The notes below the pieces were generated by a model. That model worked only from the letters and a program-made list of their open reading frames with translations. It searched no databases and was not told where the DNA came from. A program made the translations under genes and the position numbers. Below are positions 11,006-22,819 of a stretch of 64,000 nucleotides of DNA, one piece after another. Each line of letters opens with the position of its first letter. The stretch's first letter is position 1. The DNA comes from Diacronema lutheri (taxonomy: Eukaryota; Haptophyta; Pavlovophyceae; Pavlovales; Pavlovaceae), in the NCBI GenBank assembly GCA_019448385.1, contig JAGTXO010000060.1, positions 124,001 through 188,000 on the forward strand. The letters run 5' to 3'.

Positions 11006-12453
11006 ATGGTCGGCGTCGTCGCCGCACCCGCGCTGGCGGCCGGCGCCAATTGGTTCGCGGCGACGCTCGGCCTCTCGACGTACGCGAACACGGCTTTCCT
11101 GCGCGCGGGCGGCTCCGCGGCGAGCCTCACGCTCACGCGCATCGGCGGCGCGACCGCAATCGGTACGCTCGTCGAGCTGCGGCGTGTGCCGCTCGACCTG
11201 CTCGCCGAGCAGCTGCGCGTGCACGCGGTGCACTTTACGCTGCCGGCAGTGTGCCTCTTCCTCGCAAACTTTTTCAACTCGATCTCGCTCGCGCGCTGCG
11301 GTGCGCGCGCGCGCACCCCGCGGCCGACCGAGCCCGCGCGGGCGATCTCGCGCGCGGGCGCGATCGCCCGCGCCGAGGCGGCCACGCGGCGGCGGCGCGC
11401 GGTTCGCGCGCTGCAGGGATCACGCTGACGTACGTGACCAAGGCCGCAGGCCCCGTCGCGACTATCGTCCTCTGCCGCCTCGGTCTGGGCGAGCTGCCGG
11501 CCGCGCGCGCACTCCTCGCGATCCCGCTCGTCATCGTCGGCGTCGCGCTCTCCGTGTGGGGCAACGCCGAGTTCGAGCCGCTCGGCTTTGGCGCGGCGTG
11601 CGCGTCGACGGCCTTCCAGACGCTCCTCGGCATCTCGGGCAAGAACGCGATCGTGCGCTCTGGCGTGAGCGGGCAGAGTGCTCATTGGCTGATGTGCGCC
11701 ATGGTTCTCACAGCGAGCGCTGCGCACATGGGCGCGCGCACGCTCACGCGCGGGGTCGGGCTGCTCGCCGCCGCCGTCGGGAGGGGCGTGCGCAGGCGGC
11801 GCGCGGCCGCGCAGGCGCGCGCGCCGCCGCGCCTTGGCGGCGTGGACGGCGGCGACGGCGAGCCTGCAGCGGCGCGCGCGGCCGGCGGTTGGCCGCGCCC
11901 GCGCACGCCGGCACCGGCGGGAGGCGCGGCCGCGCGCCGTAGCGCGGCGCCAGCGATCAGCCGCGCGATGCGCGCCGCGGCGACCGCGCTGCGCACGATG
12001 CGCTCGCCGCCCGCGCCGCTGCCGCTGCCGCCCCCGGCGCCGAGCAGCAACGGCGACGACGCCCGCTCGGCTCCCGACGGCGGCGCGCCGTCGGCGCGCG
12101 CCGCGCTCGGCGCAGGCAGCGTGGGCGCTGCCACGGGCAGCCCCGTTGACAAGCCGCGCGCCGCGGTCCGGGTGCGCGGGCCCCTCCCGCCTCGTGTGCG
12201 CATCCTGCCGCTATGGGCGCTGCGGCTGCTCGCACCCGTCGCCTTTTACGCCGAGTACTCTCTCATGTTCAGCTACGCGGCCAAGGTCGACTCGCTCACG
12301 CTCTCGGTGTGGGATACGGTGCGGCGCTCGGCCATCGTGTACTGGGGCCGGCTGCTCTTTGGCGGCGACCGACTGCTGCCCGTCAACGTTGCGGGTATCC
12401 TCGCGGCGCTCACGGGCGCGACGCTCTACGCGCTGCTCGCCGCGACGAGGTGA
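11006..12453 (+). CDS. triose-phosphate / nucleotide-sugar transporter family (DMT superfamily)
   Basis: Exons are 11006-11300 and 11417-12453 (intron GTGCGC...CTGCAG), giving 443 residues. Exon 1 ends LANFFNSISLARC and exon 2 continues GITLTYVTKAAGPVATIVL, the conserved lysine-containing TPT motif; LSRLFLGE-like (LCRLGLGELP) and a GVALSVWGNAEFEPLGF segment follow as in the family. The C-terminus has two more membrane segments (VAFYAEYSLMFSY, VNVAGILAALTGATLYALL). An Ala/Arg/Pro-rich loop of about 130 residues (about 240-370) is inserted between the two halves. The ATG chosen gives MVGVVAAPALAAG, which places the first membrane helix at the N-terminus with no transit peptide; an upstream in-frame extension cannot be excluded. 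The substrate and membrane are not predictable from this. Confidence 0.85.
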
Positions 12454-12631
12454 TGGCGCTGCGAACGGGGTGGTGGCCGGTCGCGGCGAGCATTCTGCCG
12501 CACAGCGCACAACACGCACAGTAGCAGCGCTGCAAAATGCAAACAACTGCTCACACGGCAAACCTTGCAATCTCCTGACTTCTTCTGCTTCCATTCTCAC
12601 TAGTGGCGGGTACCACTGGCCTCTGGCGAGC

Positions 12632-15600
12632 TTATCCGAACATGTCGTCGAGCTCGGTGAGCAAGTGGGTCAGGTCAGCGGACGAAAGGTCGGCGCAAAA
12701 GGTCGACAGCTCCTCGACGCTCACCGGCACCGGACCCGCCGCGCGCCCCATCGCCGCAAAGTCTGCGCCGTAAAGCCGCGCGCCCACAGTCGAATGGTGC
12801 ACCCCTCGTGTGGGCGGGTGCGTTCCGTCACCGCAACTGGCCCAGCCGCCCAAGGGCGTGGCGGTGAGCACGGCAGCTGCGGCGCCGCCCGCCGGCTGGC
12901 CGAGCGGCTGCGCGCCCCCCGGCGCGAAGCACACGTTGGCGCCCGAGCCCGCCACACCGCTCGTCTGCGCTGCGCACGACCACGCGCCCGAGTGCGCGGG
13001 CTGCTGCGCCTCGGCCTTGCACGGAGTGCTCGTCGCGGGCTGCACCCTGCTCACGAGTGACGTGGCGAACGCCTGGGACGGCAGCGCGCAGTAGGGCGAC
13101 GGCACGGCGCACGCGCGCGAGCGCTGCTCGCAGTCGGCCGAAGCGGCGGCGGTGGCGGCGGCGGCGGCGGCGGCGGCACGCGGCGAAGCGCACACGGTGT
13201 GCGGAATCAACGAGCCCGTCGTCGCGCCACGGCTGCTCGTCGCCGCCGCGCACACGGGCTGCGCTCCGTGCGTGCCCAGCGCCGCCGCGGATTGGTGGCA
13301 CGTACCGGCTGATGCTGCCGCTGCTGCCGCCGCTCGCCCGCCGATGACACCACCACCCGTTGGGCGTGCGCGCCGCCGCTTCTCGGGCACAGAGCACTCG
13401 ACGGCGAGCCGCACGCAGCGGTGGCACGGGAGGCCGCCCTCGCACGCCGCCTTCGCCTGGTGACACCGCTCGCACGCGCGCTTGCGGCTCGCTGCCTGCT
13501 CTGCGCCATTGCCACCGCCGCAGACGCCGTTGGGCAGCGCAGTCGAACCGTTGGGCAGCGCGGCGACGGTGGCGGCGATGGCGATGGGCGTCGGCGGCTG
13601 CGACGGCGTCGAGCGCGGCGAGAGCGGCGCAGGCGGCGCGCGCGTCGCGCACCCCATCGCGACGGCGTGGACGGCATCGGCCTCGTGCGGCGCATGCGAC
13701 GGCGGCCACGGCGCGGCGGCGGCGACGGCGGAGGCGGCGCGCCACGCGCAGAGCGGCTGCGACGGCGGCGCCGCGCCCGACGGAGCGGCGCCCGCGCCCG
13801 GCGCGCCGGGCGGCTGAGGCGACTGTGCGCTGCACCACGCGCCGCCGCCCCCCTGCGCCGGCGGCGCGGCGGCACGCGCGGAATATGTCGGGCTGGGAGA
13901 GGGTCTCGGCGGCCGGTGCAATAAGTGGGCGGCGGAAGAAGGCATTTCGGCCGCCGCGCCGCCTGCCGCAGCCGACGCGGCCGCCTCGACGAAAGAGCCG
14001 AGCGAGAAGAGCGCACACGGCGCGTCGACGGACCTGCGCGCCACCCGCTCGACCGCCTCCGCCGCCGACGCACCGCCGCCGCTCGACGTGGCGGTGACCG
14101 CCGCGGCCGTCGCCGCGGCAGCGGCGGCGGCCGGGTGCGCGCACGCCGCCCTCGTCGCAGCGGCGAGCGCCGCGTCAGCCGCGGCCTGCGCGGCGACGGC
14201 TTGCGTGGCGAGCGTGAGCGCGCGCTGCGCTGCCGCGGCCGCCCTCGACGAGTCGGACATGCAACCGGCAGCCATGCTGCCGGCAGCCATGCTGCCGGCA
14301 GCCATGCTGCCGGCAGCCATCCCACCCTGCAGCGGCCGATGCGCGCTCGCGTCGGTCCAGCCGGCGTGCTGCAGCTGCGCCGGGCTGAGCGCCGCGAGCT
14401 GGAGCAGCCCGAGCTGCGCGGCGCGCGTGCGCGCGTCGACGCGCTGCACGCCCGGCACGCTCAGCCTCCCGCCCGCGCTGTCGCCGCCGTGCGCGCTGCC
14501 GCTGCCGTGCGACTCGGAGCCCGACAAGGACGAGGCGCGGATGAGCGGCGCGGGCACGCCGCCGGCACCGCCGCCCGCTGCGCCGCAGCTCACCTCGCCC
14601 AGCCGGGCCATCGCCGCCGCAGCGAGCGCGCGCGCTGCTTCGGCGCCGCCGCCACCGCCGTGCGCGTGCGCGGGCGCGCCCGCCACCGGCTGTGGCTGCG
14701 CCTCGCCGGGCCGCCGCGCATGCGACGGCGGTGGCTCCACATTGTCGCCGCCATCGCGCACGCCGCTAGCGAACGCGGGCGCGCCCGCCGCTGCGCGCCC
14801 GCCCGACTGCTGCGGCTGCGACTGCGGCTGCGGCTGCTGCTGCGGCTGCAACGGCTGCGGCTCGACGCGCAGCGTCACGCGCACGCGTGACGTCACGCAC
14901 GCGCGTGACGTCACGCACGCGCGCGACGCGTCGGCGGCGGCCGTCGGCGCGGCCCCATACGCGCCACTCGCGCGGTCAAGGCGGCGGCGCTTTGCGAGCG
15001 GCAGCGCGAAAAGCTCGAGGTTCGCCGCGTCTGACTTGGCGCCCATCGCCTTCAAGCTGCCGCTGCAGCGCGCGCGCGCGCCGGCGCCGGCTGGCGTGGC
15101 TGGCGCAGCCGGCGCGGCGGGCAGCGCGCTGAGGAGCAGGCGCACGCGCGCGCCTGTCGCGCCTGCGCTCGGCTTTGCCCCGTCCGCACCGCCGCGCACG
15201 CCGTCCACCGCCTGCGCCGCCTGCGCGCACGTGAGCGGCTGCGGCTGCGGCTGCGGCTGCGGCTGCGGCTGCGGCGGCTGGCCCGCGCGGATGGGCGGGA
15301 AATGCTCGCCAAGAAAGCGTTGCAGCACCGAGTCGATGTGGTAGTTCTCCGGGTTGAGGTCCATCGCCTTCTTGCATAGTGGGCAGTGGTGGTCGTAAAA
15401 GGCCGCTTGTGAGAGGCAGCCGTAACAGAAGCGGTGCGTGCCTGCAGGGCAACGGCAGGCAACGGCGGCGCGGCGGCGCGGTGGCGCGCGGCGCGTTCGG
15501 CGCGTGAGCAGGGTGCCGCCGCGCGCGGCCGTGGCAGCGCGCGCGTCGCGCCGCGCCGCGCACATGAGAGCACAACAGGCATGGACAGCACGCCCAGGCA

Positions 15601-17377
15601 GATGCCGCACGAGTAGTCGATCGTCTCAGGCGGCAGCGCGCACGCGGCGGAGAGCACGTCTGCGCACGCGACGGGCGCATGAGCGGGCGCGGCGCGGCGC
15701 GGCGTGGGTCCGGCGTGAGCGCCGGAAGGAGAGGGCGGATGGCGATATGGGCGACGGAATGAGAGGGCGGATGGCGATATGGGCGACGGAAGGAGAGGGC
15801 GGATGGCGATATGGGCGACGGAAGGAGAGGGCGGATGGCGATATGGGCGACGGAAGGAGAGGGCGGATGGCGATATGGGCGACGGAAGGAGAGGGCGGAT
15901 GGCGATATGGGCGACGGAAGGAGAGGGCGGATGGCGATATGGGCGACGGAAGGAGAGGGCGGATGGCGATATGGGCGACGGCGCGAGTGAGAGCGGGCGC
16001 GGCGCGTGCGGCCGCGCTCGTCCGCGCCACCAAGCGCGCGAGAGCGGCCCGTTGCGCGCCCGCGCGCCTTGGCCTTGCTCCACGCCGCCGGTGCCCTGCG
16101 CACGGCGCCCGCCCCCCGCGCGAACAGCGGCGCACCCGAGATGGCGCACTGCGCGTGCGTCCAGATTGACGCGATGCGCGTCGACGTGTAGAAGGGGCAG
16201 CCGATCACGTAGCCGACCAGCGCGTCGGAGAGGCGCAGTCTGCAGTTCTTATCGTGCTTCTTGCAGATCTGACGAGACGAGCGAGCCACGCGGCGCGCGC
16301 GCGGGGTGTGGGCACGCGTGCTCCGGACCCAACGCGCCGGACGGCGGGCGGGGGGCGTGCCGCAGCCGCGCGTGCACGCGCACAAGAGCGCCGGCGCGCG
16401 GCGGCGCGCGGCGGCGCGGACGCGTGCGAGCGCAGCGCGCACCTTGGTGACGGCGAGGTAGTTTGTGAATGCAAACTTGCGCAGTGCATCAATCTCCTCG
16501 CACAGCGAGACAAAGTCAAGCACGCACGCGAGCGCGCCGGCGGGAGGCGCCGCGGATGCATCGCCGCAGGCCACCGCCGCGGACGCGTGGGCGCAGCCCA
16601 ACGGCTCGCGCTTGACCGTCGGCTGGACGACCGCCGACGGCCGCGCCGCGGCCTCGTCGGCGCACGCGGTGAGGTGCGCGACGATCTGCGGCAGCCCTGG
16701 CCGTCCGCTTTCCGTTGCGCGCATGTCGGGTGGGCGGGCGGTGAGGAAGGTGATGATGCTCGGAAGCATGGTGCAGAAGCGCTCGAGGCGCTCGGCGCAC
16801 GCCTGCTCCTGCGCGACAAAGAAGGCGTTCACCTGCGCGCGCGCACCGCGCCGGCCGCGGTGCCGGACGCGCGCCGCATGAGCGGCGGGCGGCAAGACGA
16901 GACCCGCAGTGCGCCGCCGCGCTGCGCGCACACTGCGCCCGCATCGGCCCCAAGCCGCACGGCTTATGCGTCACACCCCACAAACATTCGGGCGCGCGCA
17001 CGCGCGGCCGGCGCCGCGCGCGATATCGGCCGCCGTGCGGACCGCGCGCGGCACGAGACCGCTGCGCGACGGAGGGCGCGCGCACGGACCTTGTGGACCT
17101 CGGCGAGGGCTTGCGCGAGGAACATGCCCTCGGCCGATGCGTACGCGGCGAGCGGGCTCGAGTCGGCAGGCACTGCCACCGCATCATCCACGCGCAGCAG
17201 CGTGGACGCCGACGCGTCGCCGCCGCCCGCGCGGCTGCCGCCGCACACGGGCGAGTCCGAGCGGCTCGGCGGTTGGTCGACGCCGCCCTTGAGGATCTTC
17301 TTGAGCCTCTTGTAGTTGATGTACTCGTCCGCCCACTGGGGCCGGACGGTGTCGATCAGCTTCTTCCCAAACTTCAT
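12632..17377 (-). CDS. SPX-RING protein fused to a Zn2Cys6 (fungal-type) DNA-binding cluster
   Basis: Exons are 17090-17377, 16443-16832, 16136-16268, 15564-15659 and 12632-15441, giving 1238 residues with all phases consistent. The N-terminus MKFGKKLIDTVRPQW and YINYKRLKKILK are SPX hallmarks; SPX continues through VNAFFVAQEQACAERLE and KICKKHDKN (to about residue 250). SPX domains bind inositol pyrophosphates and report phosphate status. A C3HC4 RING follows at about 283-330 (CGIC, SCTHRFCYGC, CPLC), as in the plant E3 ligase NLA. The last exon then encodes about 900 low-complexity residues with basic patches. Near residue 957-985 it has CERC, six residues, C, five residues, C, CHRC and a last C six residues on, preceded by RKR: a canonical Zn2Cys6 spacing. 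The C-terminus is acidic (LTELDDMFG). The final exon is one continuous frame, so RING and zinc cluster are in the same protein unless an intron is hidden in it. Confidence 0.85.
14268..14322 (-). repeat. coding 15-bp repeat (MAAGS) in the SPX-RING gene
   Basis: Four copies of a 15-bp unit (GCCATGCTGCCGGCA on the + strand) encode MAAGS in the long low-complexity linker. The same exon has PQ dipeptide runs (around 15255) and a 15-17-bp direct repeat rich in CGTGACGTCACGC (14875-14925). Confidence 0.85.
15725..15985 (-). repeat. intronic minisatellite, 32-bp unit, about 8 copies
   Basis: On the + strand the unit reads GAGAGGGCGGATGGCGATAT followed by GGGCGACGGAAG. About eight near-identical copies lie inside intron 3 (15660-16135) of the SPX-RING gene. 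The first unit differs slightly (GGAATGAGAG). Confidence 0.92.
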
Positions 17378-17593
17378 GGCCGACCCCACGCGCGCGCCCG
17401 GCCGTCCGAACGGTGGTGAGGTTGGCACCCGGCCACCGTGTGCCCTGCTCCGGCTCCCGAATCGCTGAGAGCGGGCACGGCGACCGACGGCAAAAAACAG
17501 GGCCGGCCTTTCTCTGACTCTGAATTTCAAACCGGCATTTCCATTTTGCCCGCGGGACGGCGCGAGCCGGCGAGGCGACACGGGCGCGCGCGC

Positions 17594-18373
17594 TCACGCG
17601 CCAAAGTCGTCGACGCGGACGGAAACAAAGCAGCCGCCCGGCGCGCCCTGCCTGATCACGAGCACCTCCTCGTCCACGAAGAGCACGTCGAAGAAGGCGC
17701 CGCCCGCCTCGGCCGCTGCGTCCGCGGGCGCGCCGCGCCCGAACGGGAACGGCAGGTCGAGCGGCGGCGGCGCGAGGGCGGGCGGGAGCGGCGCGCCGAG
17801 CAGCGTGAGCGCGCGCCCGCCCACCTTGAGGAAGGAGAGCCCCGCGCGCGTCGGCGAGCGCCGGACCGCGCGCGTCGTCACCTCGAGCCGCGCGCGCGTG
17901 TCGAGCGCCGGCCCGGCCGCGCCGAGCGCGCGCGGGCTGAGCTCGATGCAGTTGATGACGGTGGGCGGCCGGCGAATATCCTGGTAGATCGCGCCGACGA
18001 TCGTCAGCGGATTGAGCGAGAGCACCGCCAGGTCGGCCGCGTCCGTGTACGCGAGCTGCCACAGGCCGACGATTGGCCGCGCGCGCCCGTCGGCGGCCTC
18101 GCCGTCGAGCCCCGCGGTGGCGTCGGCGCAGTCGGCGAGGCCGGCGAGGCGGTCGATCAGCGCGCGCACGCGCGTGCGCGTCGCCGGCGTCGCGGAGAAG
18201 CCGCGGTCGCACAGCGCGCACGCGCGCAGCAGCTCGGCCTTTGCAGCGGCGGCCGACGCCGCCGGCGGCGGCGGCGCGGTCGCGGCGCCGCCGCTCAGCG
18301 CGTCCGCCGGGCGCCACACGGGCAGGAGGACGAGCGCAAGCGCGAGCGATGCGGTCGCACGCGCGCCCACCAT
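17594..18373 (-). CDS. plastid lipid-associated protein (PAP/fibrillin family)
   Basis: This is a single-exon gene of 259 residues. The N-terminus has a signal-like segment (ATASLALALVLLPV) then Ala/Pro-rich sequence, fitting import into a secondary plastid. The body follows the fibrillin pattern: AKAELLRACALCDRGF, IVGLWQLAYTDAADLA, GAIYQDIRRPPTVIN, and the C-terminal block FFDVLFVDEEVLVIRQG with FVSVRVDD at the end. Family members bind lipids in plastoglobules and thylakoids. It lies 216 bp downstream of the SPX-RING start on the same strand, and its ATG is 114 bp from the divergent secreted-protein gene. Confidence 0.85.
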   Translation of the reverse strand: MVGARATASLALALVLLPVWRPADALSGGAATAPPPPAASAAAAKAELLRACALCDRGFSATPATRTRVRALIDRLAGLADCADATAGLDGEAADGRARPIVGLWQLAYTDAADLAVLSLNPLTIVGAIYQDIRRPPTVINCIELSPRALGAAGPALDTRARLEVTTRAVRRSPTRAGLSFLKVGGRALTLLGAPLPPALAPPPLDLPFPFGRGAPADAAAEAGGAFFDVLFVDEEVLVIRQGAPGGCFVSVRVDDFGA

Positions 18374-18487
18374 GCGCGGCGCGGCGTGGCGCTCGCCGGA
18401 GCGCTCGCGCTCGCACACGGGCTGAGCCCCGGAAACGTAAGGACGCCCTGCTGCCCTCTTCACTTTGGCCTCACTTGGCCGCCTGCC

Positions 18488-19718
18488 ATGAAGCAGCGGC
18501 AGGTGGTGCTCCGAGCGCTCGCGCTCCTCGCCGTGCTGCCGCTCGCAGCAGCGCAGGAGGCGTGTACGGGGCGCGCGTGTTCGTGCATCGGCTTCGCATA
18601 CGGTCGCGCGCTCCTCCGTTTCGACGAGGCCGTCACGTGCCTCTTCATCGCTGGGCAGAAGGCCGTCTTCTACCCGCGCGTCGACGAGTGCGCGCGCCGC
18701 GGCGCCGCCGCACGACGGCGAGGCGGCGGCGGCGCGGCGCGCGGCGTGCATGCGCCGCGCGTGGCGTGTGCATTTGGCCGCCGCGCGTTGCCTTGACGCG
18801 CGCGCCCGCTCGCGCACCCGCGCCCGCGCCCGCGCGCACGCGCGCGCGCGCGCCCGCGGCTGCGTCCGCGCCACTCCCCGCGGCGCAGCTACGCGGTCCT
18901 CGAGCTGACCGGCTTGCCGAACACCACGGAGAGCGCGAGCAATCAGACGAGCGTGTGGCTGGCCGTGGAGGGCAAGGACACGGTCGGGCAGAACGACGCG
19001 CTCAAGTGGGTGCCGCACGACAAGCCGTGGAGCACCGATGCGTCCGTCGCGCCCTTCTTCACCGCCGTCGTGCAACTCGAGCGGGGCGTCGTGCAGCGCG
19101 TGCAATGGGACTCGGGCTGCTCGACGTGCTCGCCGTCGGACGAGAACGCGTGCGTCTCCGACGGCTCGACCGCGCGCTGCTCTACTCTCGAACCGCCCCT
19201 CAATCAGTGCTACGACTGCCGCATCCCGCACTCCGAATGCAAGGCGGCCGGCCAGTGTGTCCCCCGCGTGTACGCGCCCGCGCGGCGCGAGAGCTTGGGC
19301 CCCGCGGAGCCCGCGCAGGCGCGCGCCGCGCGAGAGCGCGTCGACACAGCGCTGCTCATCCCTCCCCGCCGCCCCTGCGCCGCTCACCGGCCGCGCCGCT
19401 CGCACCCGCCTCGGCTCGCGCTCTGAACCGCCGTTCGCCCCCCCCCCCCCCCCCCCCCTCCCCTCCCCCTCGGGTCCACCGGCAGCTATGTCGCGTGGCT
19501 CGGCACCGACGCGCGCGGCAACCCATGCACGTCAGCGGGCAAGGTGATCTCACGCTTCCGCGGCTCGTCTTTCCGCGGTCTCTACGACTCGGGCTCGACG
19601 AGCAGCGTCACGCTCAAGCGCGTCGGCGGCGAGGATGTGCCGCAGGGCGCGAGCATCGCGCCGGACGGCGGCGCGGGCGACGGCGGCACGCCGTCGGCGG
19701 CGCCGACGCCCTCGACGG

Positions 19719-19761
<43 letters not shown>

Positions 19762-19810
19762 AACGCCGGGGGCGTCGCCGTCAACAGCGCCAGCGTCGTC
19801 CCCAAAATGA
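18488..19810 (+). CDS. secreted Cys-rich protein of unknown family
   Basis: Exons are 18488-18687, 18889-19269 and 19486-19810, giving 301 residues. A clear signal peptide (residues 1 to about 20, VLRALALLAVLPLAAAQ) precedes Cys-rich sequence (CTGRACSCIGFAYG). Exon 2 has two or more N-glycosylation sequons (NTT, NQT) and paired cysteines (CSTCSPSDENAC, CYDCRIPHSEC). Exon 3 continues YVAWLGTDARGNPC and a basic patch, and ends in a Ser/Pro-rich tail (SPSPSP) with no membrane anchor. Intron 2 uses a GTACGC donor, which also appears in three other introns of the window, and has a C homopolymer before its acceptor. An extracellular or cell-surface role is inferred from the signal peptide only. Confidence 0.75.
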
Positions 19811-20181
19811 GCCTGACTAGGGGACTCTGGAAAGGGGGGATGGAGGAGAGCTTCCTGTCTTCCGACTCTTCGACTTCACTGTCCGCCGCGTCCGGAGATC
19901 GGACTGGCAGGGCACGATCTCAGGCGAGAGCGCGCGCCAGCGTCCGGCTGTCGGGTGTGACTCGTGTGAGCGCACAGTGGCAGGTCGCGCGTGCTCGCCC
20001 CGTAAGCTGCGGACTGCCGGCACGGGGCCAGCCGGCGAGCCGCCAACATCGGCCGCAGTGCCCGACGCTGCGAGTGAGCGCGCTGCCCCGCGCGCTCTCA
20101 AGGCGGGAACTGCCCCGCCGAGCGCAGGCTGTGAGGCCTGCCACGCGTTGGCTTTGAGACCCCCCCCCCCCTCTCCTGTTC
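19811..20181. other. convergent intergenic region, no gene seen
   Basis: This 371-bp stretch separates the ends of the secreted-protein gene (+) and GDP-mannose epimerase (-). It includes a C run near 20160-20171. I see no conserved coding frame. Confidence 0.6.
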
Positions 20182-22204
20182 CTACTTGCGCGCCATGTCG
20201 CACTCCTTGGTCATCGTCTGCGTGACGACGGTGGAGTGCGTGTAGTCCTCGGAGGCGCCGCCTGCCGCGGCCTCGCGCTCGATTTCGCCCTTAATCCATT
20301 CGTACCTTGCACGCAGTAGAAAGGTGGGTGAGTGGCGCGGGGGGGGGATCATGGCGTGAGGCGTGGGCGCAGCGCGCATGCACAGCGGGTGGCTCAAACG
20401 GTGCGCGTCACAGCCGTCACAGCCGTGACAGTCGGAGCTGCTGTGCACCGCGTGCGGTGTCGGCAGCATCCCCAGCCGCAGCCGCAGCCGGAGCGCAGCG
20501 CCGCGCGCCTCACGTGCGCGCGAGCCCGTCCTTGAGGGCAATGGTTGGCGCCCAGCCCAGGACCTGCTTGATGAGCGTGTTGTCCGAGTTGCGACCGCGC
20601 ACGCCCTCCGGCCCCGGGATGTGCTTGATGGGCAGCTTCTTGCCGTCGATGGCGAGCACGATGGCCGCCATCTCGTTCATGGACACCTGCGCGCGTGACG
20701 CACCACACAGCACACAGCACACCGCACACCGGACACCGGACCCCGGACACAGCGCGCGCAGGCGGGCGGGCGGGCGGGCGGCGGTTGAGCGGGGGCGGCG
20801 CGTGCGGCCGCAGCGGCGCGGCGATGGCTGCGGTCGCGGCCTGGGCGCAGTGTGGCATCCGCCGTTGCAGTGTCCATGCCATGCCCGGGCGGCAGCGGCA
20901 GCAGCAGCAGCAGCAGCAGCAGCGGCAGCGCGTGCCATCTCGTCCGAACCGATGTTAAGCGGCTTGGCGTAGTCGGAGACCATCAGCCGAATGATGCCCT
21001 CGACCGCATCGTCCACGTAGCAGAAGGAGCGCGTCTGCTTGCCGTTGCCCCACATTTCAAACTCGGTCGAGGCCGTGATCGCCTTGCGGCAGAAGGCGGC
21101 GGGCGCCTTCTCGCGCCCGCCCTTCCACGTGCCCTGCGGTCCGTAAATGTTGTGGAACCTGCCCCAAGGGGAGGGAGGGGGGAGGGGGGGGGGGAGGGGG
21201 GGGGGCACGCCGCGGCTCGGCACGGGCACGCAGGGGCCAGGCGCACGCGCGGCGCCGGCACGGAGGGGTGGGGCGACGGCGGGGCGACGGCGGGGCGAGA
21301 CCCCCGCTTTCATCTCCCCAATCTCCCCAATCCCCTCCACCTTACCCCCCCCCCCCCCCCCTCCCCCCCTCCCTGCCGTCGGCTCCGCACCTGCCGATGC
21401 GGCAGGCCATGCCAAAGTCCTGCGCGTAGTGGATGAGCAGCTCCTCGGACACGAGCTTCTCGAGGCCGTACGCGTCCTGCGGCTGCGCAGGCCACGCGTC
21501 GCTCTCTTTGAGGCCAGCGACCTCCTCCTTCAACTGAAAAGGGGGGGGGGGGGGGGGGGGGGGGGGAGGGGGAGAGGGAGAGGGCAGGGGGTGAGCGCGG
21601 AGGCGCGCGGCCGAGCCCAGCGGCGACATGGCATCCGCCTCAGCGCGTGCCCGTGCGGCAAAGCGCGACACGAGCTAGCGCGCAACGAACCCCGCGCACG
21701 CATGGCGCGCGCACGGGAGCCGACGCGCCCGGCGCGCGCGGCCGGCGCGCACGGCGGTGGGCGGCGTGCGCGCTCGTGCCGACGCACCTGCTTGAACTCG
21801 GGGTAGATGCACGCCGACGAGGCGTACCAAAAGCGCTTGACGCCCGCGCAGCGCGCAGCCTCGGCCATCTGAAACGAGATCATCGCCGAGTTGTAGAGGA
21901 TGCGCGAGTGGTTGGACTGGATGAAGCCCATGCCGCCCATGTCCGCGGCGAGATTGAAGACCCAGTCGCACCCCGCCACCGCCAGCTTGCAGTTCTCGAG
22001 CTCGCGCAGGTCCACCTTGACGAACTCGTCGCAAAAGTCCGCCTGCTCCATGTACTCGTTCTCCTTCCAATCGACCGCGCGCACCCAATGGCCCTCGTTC
22101 TTGAGCCGCTTGGCGAGATGCGAGCCAATGAAGCCGCCAGCGCCGGCGACGCAGATCTTCTGCACGCCGTGCCCCTCCGTCAGCTTAGTCGAGCCGTTGA
22201 GCAT
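20182..22204 (-). CDS. GME: GDP-mannose 3',5'-epimerase
   Basis: Exons are 21788-22204, 21391-21533, 20936-21158, 20514-20686 and 20182-20305, giving 359 residues (plant GME is about 377). The enzyme turns GDP-D-mannose into GDP-L-galactose/gulose, the route to ascorbate and cell-wall sugars, as an NAD-dependent short-chain dehydrogenase. The Rossmann motif GAGGFIGSHLA is near residue 20. The block FNLAADMGGMGFIQSNHS, YASSACIYPEFK, the YGLEK catalytic pair and FHNIYGPQGTWKGGREKAPAAF are almost identical to plant GME; the C-terminal part has HIPGPEGVRGRNSDN. Intron 3 starts with GC (ATG|GCACGC) and still ends CAG, and intron 4 ends AAG. Introns hold G and C homopolymers. The N-terminus is shorter than in plants; an upstream exon is possible but not seen. 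Confidence 0.96.
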
Positions 22205-22819
22205 GGCGCGAGACGCTGCGCGGCGCGTGGCGCAAAACGCACGCAGGGCGCGCGGCGCGCCGGCGAGGCGCGCGCGTGAGCGGGCGGCGGCGCGCGATGT
22301 GCGATGGGCGGCGTGCGCTCGGCGATCCACGCGCGCGCTTGAGCGCATCGGCGGCGCGCCTCGCGACAACCCGCCGGCAGCCGCGCGCGAGCCCGGTCAC
22401 GCGCGCCGAGCATCCGTACATTGAGAAGGTGTCGAGCACGTTTTTAAAATCCGGCGCGGAGGCATCGCGGAGGCCGCGCAAGACAATTTGCACTGCGCTG
22501 CCACGCAGCGCTGTTTCTGCGCGGCGCCGCAGAGTCGCCCACGGGTGTCGGCGAGGTGAGGGCCACTGTGCGCCCGTGGGCTGCGCGCCATGCTCAGATT
22601 GCGCGCAGGCCGAAGACGCTTGAGCGCATCGCTCTGGCAAGAGCGGGCGAAATGTTGCCACAGTCGAGCTCAACTGGCGGGGAGTGCAAGGCGCCTCCTG
22701 AGTCCTGACGCAACCGACGAAATTCTGGGGACAAGGCCTACGGGTATATGGTGCGCACATCTGCGCCGCGCCGCGCGCATGTGCGTTGCGCGCAAACGTG
22801 CTGATCGCGCGCGCCCCTT
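22205..22819. other. intergenic region between GME start and ValRS end
   Basis: These 615 bp lie upstream of the GME ATG and downstream of the ValRS stop, both on the minus strand. It must hold the GME promoter and 5' leader. The minus-strand frame upstream of GME stays open to about 22369 but its sequence is Arg/Ala-rich and unlike GME, so I treat it as leader. Confidence 0.5.

Noticed and set aside
12810-15344. Plus-strand ORFs up to 418 codons opposite the SPX-RING last exon
   Set aside because: They are Ala/Ser/Arg-rich antisense shadows; the minus frame has the RING continuation and the zinc cluster.
8050-15985. Regular repeats that look at first like a CRISPR array
   Set aside because: Units are directly contiguous with no variable spacers, sit in introns of eukaryotic genes, and no cas gene is present.
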